Below are positions 54,014-64,000 of a DNA stretch of 64,000 bases, piece by piece. The stretch is taken from the NCBI GenBank assembly GCA_032622095.1, contig CP136065.1, forward strand, positions 95,615,343 to 95,679,342, given 5' to 3'. Positions within the stretch are counted from its first letter, which is position 1. Every line of letters starts with the position of its first letter. Below the pieces are notes generated by a model. That model ran no database searches. It was not told the origin of the DNA and saw nothing but the letters and a program-made list of their open reading frames with translations. Position numbers and translations under genes: made by a program. The stretch comes from Siphonodentalium dalli. Lineage: Eukaryota > Mollusca > Scaphopoda > Gadilida > Siphonodentaliidae.

Positions 54014-57000
54014 GACTCCGCTGGTGTTTGCAAAAGCTAAATGAATAGCCACATTGATTATAGTCGATTGCAACTAATAAGTTTTGAAATATTTCGCAAA
54101 AAGTTTTTGAATGTTTGACACATGATTTTCCTGGATGTTAAGATTATGCGAACAACACGTGCATGACGACTAAGAAAACTACCTACTTTTTCAGCATCAT
54201 TTTGCCCTAACAACATCATAGCAATTCAGCAGTACCCACCATAGTCTGGTCGATTTAGAATCGAACCCGGAAGAAATTGTTAATGAGGTGATTCTGGTGT
54301 CATTCGACGCGAAAATGACTGCAGAATAATATATCCAAAATACAACAAAATCCACCTTGGGGATAATTCACAATTTAACATGCCGTCGGTGTCGAGAGAA
54401 AACAGCTGAATTTCTGCGGTAGGTGCTCCAATTAGTACCAATTGAAATATACACAAACAATGTATAGTCGTGAACCATATATGTATAATGTGTGTACCAA
54501 AATGGCCGCCAAGATTGGCAAAATCGAATGAAATTTACGCTTTGTATAAAATTGGTTAACTAGTCATATATAAGAGCACACAACACCCCACTTCTGATAG
54601 GAGGAATGATGAAAGACTATAAGAGAAACTTATAATCAGAGACACCCGAATTATCTCTATAGTTTATCCCAGGAGACAGCAAGCGAACGTATGGTATGAC
54701 ACAGAAATTAAATCAGGCGCCCAGAATTCAAGAAACAACACGGTTTAGTTATTCTGTTTTCTCTAGAATAGTGCAATTGATGTGTTATTAACAGTTGCAT
54801 TGGATGTAACATGGTTGTAGTAATTATATGACCATTTCTAGAAGCAGACGTATATGTACTCAGAGCAGTCTCACGGATGTGGCAGATGATCATTTATTTT
54901 GATGTATACAACACGAAGACTTTCAAAATTCACAGCTATTATAACGATATTGGAGATAAATCTATAGTACTGGGTAAAATATGTAGATTCTATTGTCCGT
55001 TTCTTACAATATTAGTCATAGCTGGCCCAGATAAAGTGATGAAACACGAATATTTTGAGTTTATCACAAGACTGAATGTTGGTATACTATGAACGCGTTT
55101 TATTAAAACACTAAGGAGTACCAATCGACTATCTTCAACAATACTCTGCGACAGAGACTGATCAGGGACGTTGCTATGGTGTTCCAACTGGGGTGGGTGA
55201 GACTATAAACTGTCCAACTATATGGGATTTGGTTTTGAGTAATGCACAATTGCAATATTGGCTTAATGGCTTAATACTTTAGGTTTCTATATGTTCTTTT
55301 TAAGATTACGGACTGTGTAAATAAAGACACCAGTAACACGAATGACATAGCATTGATCCTTGTTTTATGTATTGAGTACACTGTGCATGCAGTGCATTAT
55401 ACATGATATCAATCAGAATATGGTTGAGGAACGAATGAGTTACATGATTTCAAATCCCAAGGAGTCACAAGTTATAACTCACACAACGGTATTGCATGGT
55501 GAATGATTGTTATATTGTTAAACCTGTCCTCAGAAAGGTATGGGGTTTGACATTACTAGTAGACTAGTGACCACGAAAATATGGCTGGAAAACATACCAG
55601 TCTGAACTTGAAGGAAAAGCTTTGCTTTCGGTTTCATATATGTGCTCAGGTAATTATAATGAGCATTACTGGAATTTCTTTACTCAAATGACTGTGTATT
55701 AACACCAACATGCATTTCTGTACAAACTACAATAACAGCTGATACGATACCATTATGCCAGTTTGCTACTGTCACATGGGCATGAATTGCCACGATGGCC
55801 CAGCACTGGCGGTAGTGGCAGTAGGCTAACGGGTTAAAATTGTAAAAACAGAACAAAAGAACACTTAATTAATCTTTATTTAAAAAACATTAGGTCGTAC
55901 ATAGCACTCAATAACTCAGAATTGAAACAGTCTCTTTATTGAAATGCATGAAATTTAGATAATTTGGTAAATTTGACGTAGATTCGTACGAGTAAACGAT
56001 ATCCCCTGTTATTAGCGGTGCGGTAGTACAAAATACATTTCGCAATTTGTTAAAGCCTTAAAATTAATTATATTCATCCAAATGACATGACAAGTTATCA
56101 ACATATAGTCAGCGGCAAATAAAAATGACGGAATTCTGTGTCGGAGAAAAACAATTTGTACAATTCCGGAATTGGAAAATCGGTGACGAGTATTTAGAAT
56201 TGCAATTCCGGAAAATTTTGATCATTCGATTTACTTGTTACTTTTAATTTCCAACTATTGGAATTTGAGTGATGAAATTTCCAACTATTGAAAATTATGG
56301 TCCTCAGTGGGGGGGGGGGGGGGTGAGACATCCCCTGTCTGTACCTCACTGAGACTGGTTATACCTGGACCAAAGGTACATATATATCCGAAAGCTATTA
56401 CTGTTTCTTTAGCCGCATTAACTTGTTTATCACTTCCGTCTTATGTTACATATATCTGCTGCATTTGCAATCACAAATAACAACAGTGAGTGGATGGGCG
56501 ACTCTCAAATAAGAGCTTTAAACGCTGATCCCTTGATATTCAGCACAAATATGTGGGGCTATCGGTAAGATATTTTCAAACAAAAATATACTGCAAACTA
56601 ATATTGATAATTGCGTGGTAGCATTTGCGATTTGTAAAGTGAGGACTGAGGGAATTTGTTCAAACTTTTATGATAATAACCCGACGTGATAGCAGCATGA
56701 AACTTGATTTTCCATAAATGCACTATATAACTTCTCTTTGAAGAGATTAATGTTTCATTACAGTGTAATAAGCATTTCGACATACATGTACATGGTTTGT
56801 TGTCACGGAAAGTGTTGCAAATCCCGGAAATTCAACAAGTATTTATACCATAAGGGTATGCAGTAAATTCGATAAATATGCCGAAAAAAAACTACCACAT
56901 ACTGTGTGGTAAAACATTACTACGTCTGTTGCATGATCAAATTTTGTTTTTGTTTTTGCCCAACTGTTGGATCTATTCAAAGCAGAAAACCCAAACATTA

Positions 57001-57330
57001 AAGACGTAAATTATTGGGTGTGCGTTGGGTTTCAGCGATCGATAAATTATTCAGATCGATATGTTTTAGTGGTGATATATGTACAATTAAAGATATAAAA
57101 CAACGAAGATTACACATTTACACTCCCATGTGGTTATTCAGTGTGTTGTTTTCGTCGTGGCATGTCTTGGATTTGTGGCCGTTTTGACAGCCATTTCATG
57201 GCCGCGATTGTATTATATTCTGTCTGTGTCTATGCTCTTATATAACACAATTATACATGCCTTTTGTTTACTACCAACCTAGCAAACATAAAATTGGTGC
57301 CAAAATCCTGTATTCCAAATTTTACTGTTT
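54014..57330. other. Long non-coding stretch
   Basis: No exon was recognised. A poly-G repeat copy with CCAACTATTG phrases lies at about 56220-56340 (G15 near 56310). Confidence 0.45.
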
Positions 57331-57489
57331 TATTAGAAACTGAATTTGAGGAGCTCTAAAATATTTCTCCAGGTTGGATTTTCTTGGATTTTGGATATAT
57401 TCATCCTCAGTGTTCCCTGCGTCGAATGACACCAAACTCGCACCATTAACACTTTCTTCCGGGGTTGGGTCCGAAATTGGCTAAATCTA

Positions 57490-57925
57490 CTAGAATGCCA
57501 GTATAAAAGCACATTTGCAGGACCACCTGTCGAAGGTTGTACTGCACTTAGTTGGCTTTTTATTTCGCCACGCCCACAGCCCGCAATTGTATACCATCGC
57601 ATGCATGACACTCATATTTCGTCGGAATGACAGGTAGACGAGGTCTCTCATAATTTGTTCACTCTCACTGAAGTAAGCGCATTTGAAGCAATGAACACTC
57701 ACATCAGTGCATCCAAAACTCGGGTGTATATGTGAACACTGTTTTGAATGCTTGACAAAACTATGGTCGCCAATGCACTTGGGCTTCAACACTGTATCCT
57801 TCAAAACGTCAAAATCATCATCATGCATGCCATGATACTCAACACTCCTGATCACAGTTATGCACAAGTCCTCCGACTGCGCTCTGTGACCTTTCTGTAC
57901 TGTGTTAATTTCCAGTACCTATGTC
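57490..57925 (-). other. Unrecognised Cys/His-rich open frame
   Basis: The minus strand is open for about 140 codons from a TAG near 57917 down to 57490. The reading is protein-like: VLEINTVQKGHRAQSEDLCI, VLKPKCIGDHSFVKHSKQCS, HPSFGCTDVSVHCFKCAYFS. There are nine Cys and many His. The TAG could equally be a splice acceptor (ACATAG). There is no start codon at the head of the frame and no clear donor. It could be an exon of an unknown gene or a transposon remnant. Confidence 0.35.
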
Positions 57926-58084
57926 AACGAAAACGTTGAAATAAGATAGCAAACATACATGGCTTGTTTAAATCTCAAACAGTGTTAGACAGCACTCGCA
58001 TGAATGATGTAATATCGAACTAGGTATTGGCAACTACAGAGAAATTCACCATTAAGGGAACATGTATTACAGGGGGTAGGGTTC

Positions 58085-58212
58085 TCTATTCCGAAGGTTC
58101 ATTATTCCGAAGGTTCGCTATTCCGAAGGTTCATTATTCCGAAGGTTCCCTATTCCGAAGGTTCATTATTCCAAAGGTTCGCTATTCCGAAGGTTCGCTA
58201 TTCCGAATGTTT
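58085..58212. repeat. 16-bp tandem repeat, 8 units
   Basis: The CCGAAGG core occurs every 16 bp from 58091 to 58203, with one CCAAAGG variant at 58171. The inverted counterpart at 59097-59148 has three units. Confidence 0.93.
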
Positions 58213-58262
58213 TCTATTCTGGTCGTATCTAACCAGAAATTAATCAAAATTTGCAAAAAACA

Positions 58263-58687
58263 TTAAAGGCCCACTTTATTTTCGAACCCCCAAATTACAT
58301 GTATAAAATATATGCCATATTATAAACATTTTAAATAGGAAGCTCTCTAACAATAGATCAACTTATCCGGTGTAATTAACTGTAAACATGTTTCAATGGA
58401 GGGGGAATAACTCTATATTTTAAAGAGAGAGTTATTCCGCTTCCATTGAAACTACATTTATGGTTTGAATTCTGTTGCATTCTGGGAGCCATAACGGGGG
58501 AATCTGTTTATTATTTCAGCTGTTTTTTTCTATTTCTCTACGGGTATCTTCTGAGACACAGACGTTTCAAATGGTGATGAATTATAGTATTTTAATCATA
58601 TTTTATAGCATAGCTTGTTATTAAAACCGTATATCAAGGCACTATAAAAAAAATAATCGGTGACTCGAAAATTAAGTGGGCCTTTAA
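58263..58687. mobile_element. TTAA-type MITE nested in the MULE-like MITE
   Basis: TTAA at each end (58263, 58684) is followed by inverted repeats AGGCCCACTTTATTTTCGA and its partner TCGAAAATTAAGTGGGCCT. Inside is a hairpin, TTTCAATGGAGG...CTTCCATTGAAA (58389-58453). There is no ORF. Confidence 0.82.
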
Positions 58688-59162
58688 AGTCAATACAAAA
58701 TAACAATTGCAGTTAGGTTCATTTCATACCCGTCTATTCAGCGATATTCTGCAACGCAGTATTCATTAAGCGTTATAGCCCCACTGTAATAATCCGCCTT
58801 TAGCTGGCGTATTCTTGCCTCTAAGATTATTGAGATATAACGTCATACGTAATGACATAAAATCGCAACGAAACATAGCAATTGTGTGGTCTGCGTGACG
58901 TGAATATGTATTGGGGAAATAACGTCATACGTAATGACATTAAATCTCATATCAAGGAAAACCGTGAAAACCCCCTAAAAAAAATCACATTTATTGTTTT
59001 CAATGTTTTCAGTTATTTCCTTCATAAAAAGAGTCTTCGTGATAAAGAACCATCTCAATACTTTAGAATACAGAATAAACCTTTAAAATAACAAAAGCCT
59101 TCGGAATAGCGAACCTTCGGAATAGAGAACTTTCGGAATAGAGACATGTCCCCTATTACAGG

Positions 59163-59600
59163 ATATCAAGGCACTCACAGCGGGTAAATGTGAAACAAAT
59201 AACTGCTATGTACACATTACTGCTACAGTGCAGATACTGGTAAAAGTTAATTTATTCCCATAATATACCAACGATGTTTGTTGACAAGTCATTCTAATAG
59301 TTTTGTTAACATATACCAATGTTTTCAACGAAATTTCGTTATTAGGAGAACTATCAATACCAAATAAAAGAATACAGTTACAAAGTTTAATTATTTGTCC
59401 ATCGTCTTCTTATTGATGATGGTTTAACAGTCTTATTTATTTTTTGCATTTACCCACTGTGAGTGCCTTGGGTCAAGGTAATTTCGCAACTACAAAACGT
59501 TATTGCAAATTTAGCATTTACTGTCCGATTTTCACGGTTGAAGGGTCAACCATAAGTAATGTTTTGTAGAATTCAAATCGTAACATTGATTAAAACGTAT
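59163..59600. other. Non-coding stretch
   Basis: Nothing is recognised apart from two distant copies of a GCACTCACAG/CTGTGAGTGC phrase (59171 and 59457), a small inverted pair. Confidence 0.4.
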
Positions 59601-59603
59601 AAT

Positions 59604-60705
59604 TCAAATTGAACAGATATTGGAAGATGTTCACTGGAATCTTGAATCGGCGTCTTGGAACTTATGTCGAGCGCAACAATTTGCTCAAGGATAACCAAAC
59701 GGATTTTTAGAAAGGGTCGTTCAACATTAGATAATATTTTCGTTTTACACAGCTTAACCAAAATTTACCTGCGTGGTGGGAAGAAACTTCTCTGTACTTT
59801 CGTTGATTTAAAAAAAAGGCTTTTGATACTATTTGACGAGAGGCGTTGTGGGTTAAGCTCGTGGGAACCGGAATCAAGGGCAAGATATTTAGTATAATCG
59901 GAACATGTACCAGGCTATAAAGTCTTAGGTAGTCAACAATGGTCGTTTAGTAAGTAACGTAGGGGTAAATCAAGGTGATAATCTATCAACTCTTCTGTTC
60001 TCTATCTACTTGAATGATCTGTGTGTTACGGAGGGGTCAATGTATCGTGTTTTTCGCGAGTTAGAGATTTAGCTCAAACTATGGTGCATCTTATATGGAG
60101 ATGATACTATTTTGTTTGGGGGAAAATCCTTTTGACATGCAACGAATTTTAGATGCTTTTCTGATTATTCAGAATCACGGGAGCTCAAAAGCAATACTAA
60201 AAAACTTGTGAAGACAACTGGGAAAACACAGTTACCCGTTTCGATTTCTAAACTTCAGTTTATGCACAAAAAACTACTTGACAATTTTTTCCTTCAGTGA
60301 GTATCTTAATCGTCTCGAGGAGAATTTTATCTTGAAAAATATCCGTCACTTAGCAGTTTTTATGCTGAATGTCCTTTTAATTCAATTATCTCGCGACAGA
60401 GAATTCGTACATCGAATCATCGATTAGGCGTTGAGACTATGATGTGGGCAAAATCTAAGACGCAAGAAAGGGATGTCAACAATAGGCTCCTGTCAGTTAA
60501 GTGTCGCCACCATGTGCGATGAATTTCATTATGTAATATTAACGAATCGATCTGGAAAAGTCTATCGCGAGAGTCTTATTATGTTTTATTAAATTCTTCT
60601 GAAACAATGATGCTCAAAAAACTTTCAAACTTTACAAAAATCAGGTTGAATCAATTTACATTACTATTCAAATACTTGGAGAGCGTTATGCGTATACTCT
60701 CAGTT
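59604..60705 (+). pseudogene. Decayed LINE reverse transcriptase
   Basis: Across several frames the order is right for one RT: LNRRLGTYVERNNLLKDNQ, then FRKGRSTLDNIFVLHSLTKI, LLCTFVDLKK (motif A), GVNQGDNLSTLLFSIYLNDL (motif B), ILYGDDTILF (motif C) and a C-terminal region with RQRIRTSNHRLGVE. At least four frameshifts or stops separate them. The RTSNHRLGVE motif resembles RISNHRLEIE of the 3.06-kb relic, so both may come from one LINE family. Confidence 0.82.
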
Positions 60706-60709
60706 GCCA

Positions 60710-60733
60710 AATAAACGTGCCGGCACGTTTATT
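60710..60733. repeat. 24-bp perfect palindrome
   Basis: AATAAACGTGC, CG, GCACGTTTATT; self-complementary throughout. Confidence 0.9.
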
Positions 60734-61486
60734 AATTTGGAGCAAAAATACACACAATCACGCTTATTGTGACCCATCACGTTTATTATTTTAACATTGC
60801 TAATGTTAATACTAGAAGTCACAAACCACTAAATAAAGTTGTTTTAGTGGACTGAGATGCGACATCGCTTCGATATAAAACCTATTTTGAGAGTCACGGT
60901 TCGCCCAACTTTTACTTCGTCTACTTTCGGTTTGTAATAAAGCGCAAAACGTGAACTGGGCCGAGTTCACGGGACCCGAAACGATAGAAAAGATGGCCCA
61001 TGGATCACAGAACTTATTCTACAATTAAAATGTTTTTGTGAACTCCAAAATCAGTTCCATAATCACAATTTATAATGAAAAACGATGTGCCTCGAAAATA
61101 GGCAACGCGAAACCCAGAAAAAGCGCTAAAAGTTACCAGTTTGACTGAGTGTTTTCTGCATACAAATAATTTCATGAGAAGCATTAAAGTATATTCCTTT
61201 AATATTAAGATATTTAAACAACACAGTTTCATACTTTTTCTGTTTTAATGAATTATTTGGTGAGAGAAATGTAAAATTGATCGTTATAAATTCTTCGAAA
61301 AAAATTCAAATTAGGCTTAATGTAAAATTGTAAACTGAGTATGATTTTGGACAAGAACTTCAATCTACTAGTACACAAGTTTCAACCTAAATATAGTAAT
61401 CAATTGAATTATACAGTGAGTGAGTTAGTTGAGTTAACTATCACTCTTTGATTGATTGATTGATTGTATTGGCAATGATAATAACA
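60734..61486. other. Non-coding stretch
   Basis: No exon or repeat boundary was seen, except a short TGATTGATTGATTGATTG run at 61449-61467. Confidence 0.4.
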
Positions 61487-61650
61487 CATTTTGAAGAAAT
61501 ACTCCCGAATCTTGCGATGTATTTTGCTCTTGTACATCTTGCAGAACGGGAAGACATGGAAACTCTTTCTTCCACAATCGTCCAGATGGGCACTCAATGG
61601 AATCTTCCTGTATACATCGCAAGATTCGGGAAGATTTCTTCAAAATCCTG
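61487..61650. repeat. Foldback with 34-bp arms
   Basis: TTTTGAAGAAATACTCCCGA and ATCTTGCGATGTAT pair with ATACATCGCAAGAT and TCGGGAAGATTTCTTCAAAA. The loop is about 95 bp. Confidence 0.85.
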
Positions 61651-61880
61651 TTCAAATCAAAACTAAATGCTGACTAATGACGTAATAGCCGGAAGTGCAT
61701 GGGAGAGTTATCTCCCTTGCGTCTATTACGTACGACAATAACAGTCTACTGAAGAGTGCAATGATGCTAAGCACGAAAGGCCTCTAGACTTACAAATATA
61801 TTAAATGATCGTTTTATAAGTCATGTCTCCATTCTATTGGATCATATATACAACTCTACGCTCAAGTACTATATAAACGG

Positions 61881-61882
<2 letters not shown>

Positions 61883-61912
<30 letters not shown>
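61883..61912. repeat. (AT)n microsatellite
   Basis: About 15 AT dinucleotides before a CTAGCAGG head, the same arrangement as at 50.3 kb. Confidence 0.95.
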
Positions 61913-61914
<2 letters not shown>

Positions 61915-62600
61915 TAGCAGGTGGACCCGACACGATTTGACCTTGAATTGACCCGATTTCAAGGTCAAGGTCACGTCGCACGGGCAAACGAATAGGTTAC
62001 GACACTCCCTCTGCTTTTCGGCGAATTGCACGATTTGACCTTTAATTGTCCATTTTGAAGGTCAAGGTCAGGTGGGGTCACGATTTGACCCGTCCAAAAC
62101 ACTGCCCTGACAAAAGAACCCGACAAAAGTACCCGTCGAAATCCATCCGGTTTTACCCGATTTTACCACGAATTGATCATTTTGAAGGTCAAGGTCATGT
62201 CGGGGTCACGATTTGACCCGTCCAAAACACTCAGTGGACAAAAGTAACCCAATGTATCAAATTTCGTCGAAATCCCATCAAAATTCGCGATTTGACCTTG
62301 AATTGACCCGATTTCAAGGTCAAGGTCACGTCGCACGGGCAAACGAATAGGCTTACGACACTCCCCATACGAAAGTATCCCTAGACACTAATTTTCATTG
62401 AAATCCCGTGATACTCGGCGTTCGACCTTGAAATGACCCGATTTCAAAGGTCAAGGTCACGTCGCACGGGCAAATTAATAGGCCCATGCCACTCCCCGGC
62501 CGAAAGTACCCTACATACCAAGTTTCATCGAAATCGGTTCGGCCGTTCTCGAGTTCATCGCGAACAGAGAGACACACACACACAGATCTGCCAAAATATA
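61913..62600 (+). mobile_element. CTAGCAGG-headed element with AAGGTCAAGGTCA repeats
   Basis: The head is ACTAGCAGGTGGACCCGACA. The body has divergent units with TTTGACCTTGAATTGACCCG and the palindromic partner TTTCAAGGTCAAGGTCACGT, five times in all. The tail ends GAGAGACACACACACACAGA before TATA. No ORF is supported. Confidence 0.75.
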
Positions 62601-62610
62601 TAATAGACTA

Positions 62611-63260
62611 GCCGATGAGCCCGACGTTGTCCGGGCTATTCAAAAAATTCAAGTCGATAGCTCTACCCAGCCCGACGATTTCAAGTCGATAGCTCTACCC
62701 GTTTCCGAGATCTGGTCTGCGCATGCGCGAAGCTGGCGTCGCACGGGCTCGGCGACCCGATAAAATTTGTATCCGGGGCAAGATACATTCACATAGCAAA
62801 TTTCAAGTCGATAGCTCCACCCGTTTCCGAGATCTCGTCTGCGCATGCGCGAAGCGGGCGCCGCACGGGCTCGGCGACCCGATAAAATTCGTATCCGGGC
62901 CAAGATACGTTCACATACAAAATTTCAAGTCGGTAGCTCCACCTGTTTCCGAGATCTCGTCTGCGCGAAGCTGGCGTCGCACGGGCTCGGCGACCCGATA
63001 AAATTCGCATCCGGGGCAAGATACATTCACATATCACATTTCAAGTCGATAGCTCCACCCGTTTCCGAGATCTCGTCTGCGCATGCGCTGCACGGGCGTC
63101 GCACGGATTCGCCAATACGACAACGTCGACCGCCTTGTCAAATTACACACACGTACCAAGTTTCGTCCCGATCGGTCGAGAATCGTAGATTTGTATAAAT
63201 GACAAACAAACATACAGACAAACATACAGACAAACAGAGGTCTTCAAAATATATATGAGA
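62611..63260 (+). mobile_element. CTAGCCGATG-headed element with 120-bp tandem units
   Basis: The head is ACTAGCCGATGAGCCCGACG. Four tandem units follow, with TCAAGTCGATAGCTC at 62681, 62803, 62925 (variant) and 63041, each with GCGCATGCGCGAAGC-like, GC-rich sequence. The tail is ACAAACATACAGACAAACAG before TATA-rich DNA. Open frames across it come from GC content. Confidence 0.8.
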
Positions 63261-63436
63261 TATATTAATATATATGTGCATGCATGTATAAGTATGTATA
63301 TGTATGCGTATGCATATGCATAAACTATGTATATATGTATATATATATATACGTAATGATGTCTATGTATGTGTACTTGTATGGTATATATGTGTGTATA
63401 TGCATGTGTGTATGCATATATGTGTTATATACAGAT
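63261..63436. repeat. Low-complexity TATG/TATA tract
   Basis: Alternating TATA, TATG and TGTG runs between two elements. Confidence 0.9.
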
Positions 63437-64000
63437 TATACTAGCAGGATTACCCGGCGTTGCCGATGTTAAAGTGATGTCAAACCCTATGTTGGGGATA
63501 TTTGGTGGTGATACTCTTGCTCAAAGTGTCACACGTATTCTCAGAAATTGTATATCCAATGGTATCACAAAACGTCATTCTTATACATTGATTATAAGTA
63601 GTGGCTCACCTTGTCGGAGTGACGGTCATTTTGCTGATCGCGATAAATGAATTTAATTGCCCCACTAATAAACAATTATTTATTTACAACTGTGCGTACT
63701 TCGGACGTTATCATTTTTAAATCGTACAGTCGACGTGGTTGTAATTGGCGGTTTTAAAAATATTTCTTATTGAGATCATAAACACATTAGTTCGCCACAA
63801 AAATAAAAGTCGACAATTTGGTTTTACATAGAGATGTATAAATCAATCTAGTGAGTTAGACTAAGCTTTTTAGGACACCTGGTTATCACATCTCCATGAA
63901 TATACAGATGTTTAAAGCAATTTACAGGTGCTCCTCTGTTTATGGCACTATACTGGTTAATAATTTCTCAGTTTGAAATAAATGTTGCCATATAGCAGCT
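63437..64000 (+). mobile_element. CTAGCAGG-headed element, cut by window end
   Basis: ACTAGCAGGATTACCCGGCG and the following about 560 bp match the head of the 50.32-kb copy (CTCTTGCTCAAAG, AAGTAGTGGCTCACCTTGTC, the CATCTCCATGAA segment). It continues beyond the window. Confidence 0.85.

Larger units (their letters stand above)
58074..59153. mobile_element. MULE-like MITE with minisatellite ends
   Basis: It is flanked by a perfect 9-bp direct repeat TATTACAGG (58065-58073 and 59154-59162). The left end GGGTAGGGTTCTCTATTCCG and the right end in reverse, GGGGACATGTCTCTATTCCG, form inverted repeats. Each continues into 16-bp units CCGAAGGTTCATTATT (8 on the left, 3 on the right). A 9-bp duplication and G-starting TIRs fit Mutator-like elements. 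There is no transposase. Confidence 0.75.

Noticed and set aside
62649-63198. Overlapping frames of 82-117 codons on both strands
   Set aside because: They follow the GC-rich 120-bp tandem units and repeat with them.

Overview
This is an AT-rich stretch of animal nuclear DNA, most likely from a marine lophotrochozoan (mollusc-like). That reading rests on inference, not a database match. The supports are spliced exons with GT/AG junctions spread over about 29 kb, decayed non-LTR retrotransposons, tRNA-derived SINEs, many foldback and TTAA-type MITEs, poly-G-bearing dispersed repeats and (AT)n tracts. There are no operons, CRISPR arrays, rRNA genes or intact tRNA genes.

One host gene can be assembled from sequence alone. 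It is a secreted CAP-superfamily (SCP/CRISP/antigen 5) protein on the + strand. It has nine coding exons between 20794 and 49806 and a probable non-coding first exon ending at 11872. All splice phases agree and the joined CDS is 948 nt (315 aa): signal peptide, CAP domain, EGF-like domain, ShKT-like tail. The introns carry most of the transposons. A second, decayed copy of the ShKT exon lies about 300 bp after the real one.

The most unusual object is a 5.87-kb element at 13344-19215, upstream of the CAP coding exons. It has long terminal inverted repeats (about 195 bp, the left copy split by a 389-bp insertion) and is flanked by a perfect 10-bp direct repeat. It carries a minus-strand gene with a P-loop ATPase that resembles viral genome-packaging (A32/FtsK-HerA-like) ATPases. 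That gene has zinc fingers at both ends, a Q-rich linker and an in-frame TAG near the start. The element also holds a decayed acidic ORF on the + strand and a 150-bp GC-rich palindrome. No transposase, polymerase or capsid gene was recognised inside it.

Layout: 1-1243 satellite of 175 bp; 1245-1837 perfect 156-bp direct repeats; 3.0-3.5 kb LINE relic; 4.26-5.54 kb TIR element filled with a minisatellite; 7.6-8.3 kb GC-rich patch; 9.9-10.96 kb inverted partial copy of the repeat array at 50.3-53.1 kb; 11.8 kb probable promoter and first exon; 13.3-19.2 kb ATPase element; 20.8-49.9 kb CAP gene with intronic LINEs, SINEs, an 850-bp palindrome and piggyBac-like MITEs with identical 61-bp hairpins; 50-54 kb repeat array and foldback; 54-58 kb mostly empty; 58.07-59.15 kb MULE-like MITE with a TTAA MITE nested in it; 59.6-60.7 kb LINE relic; 61.9-64 kb CTAGC-headed tandem-repeat elements.
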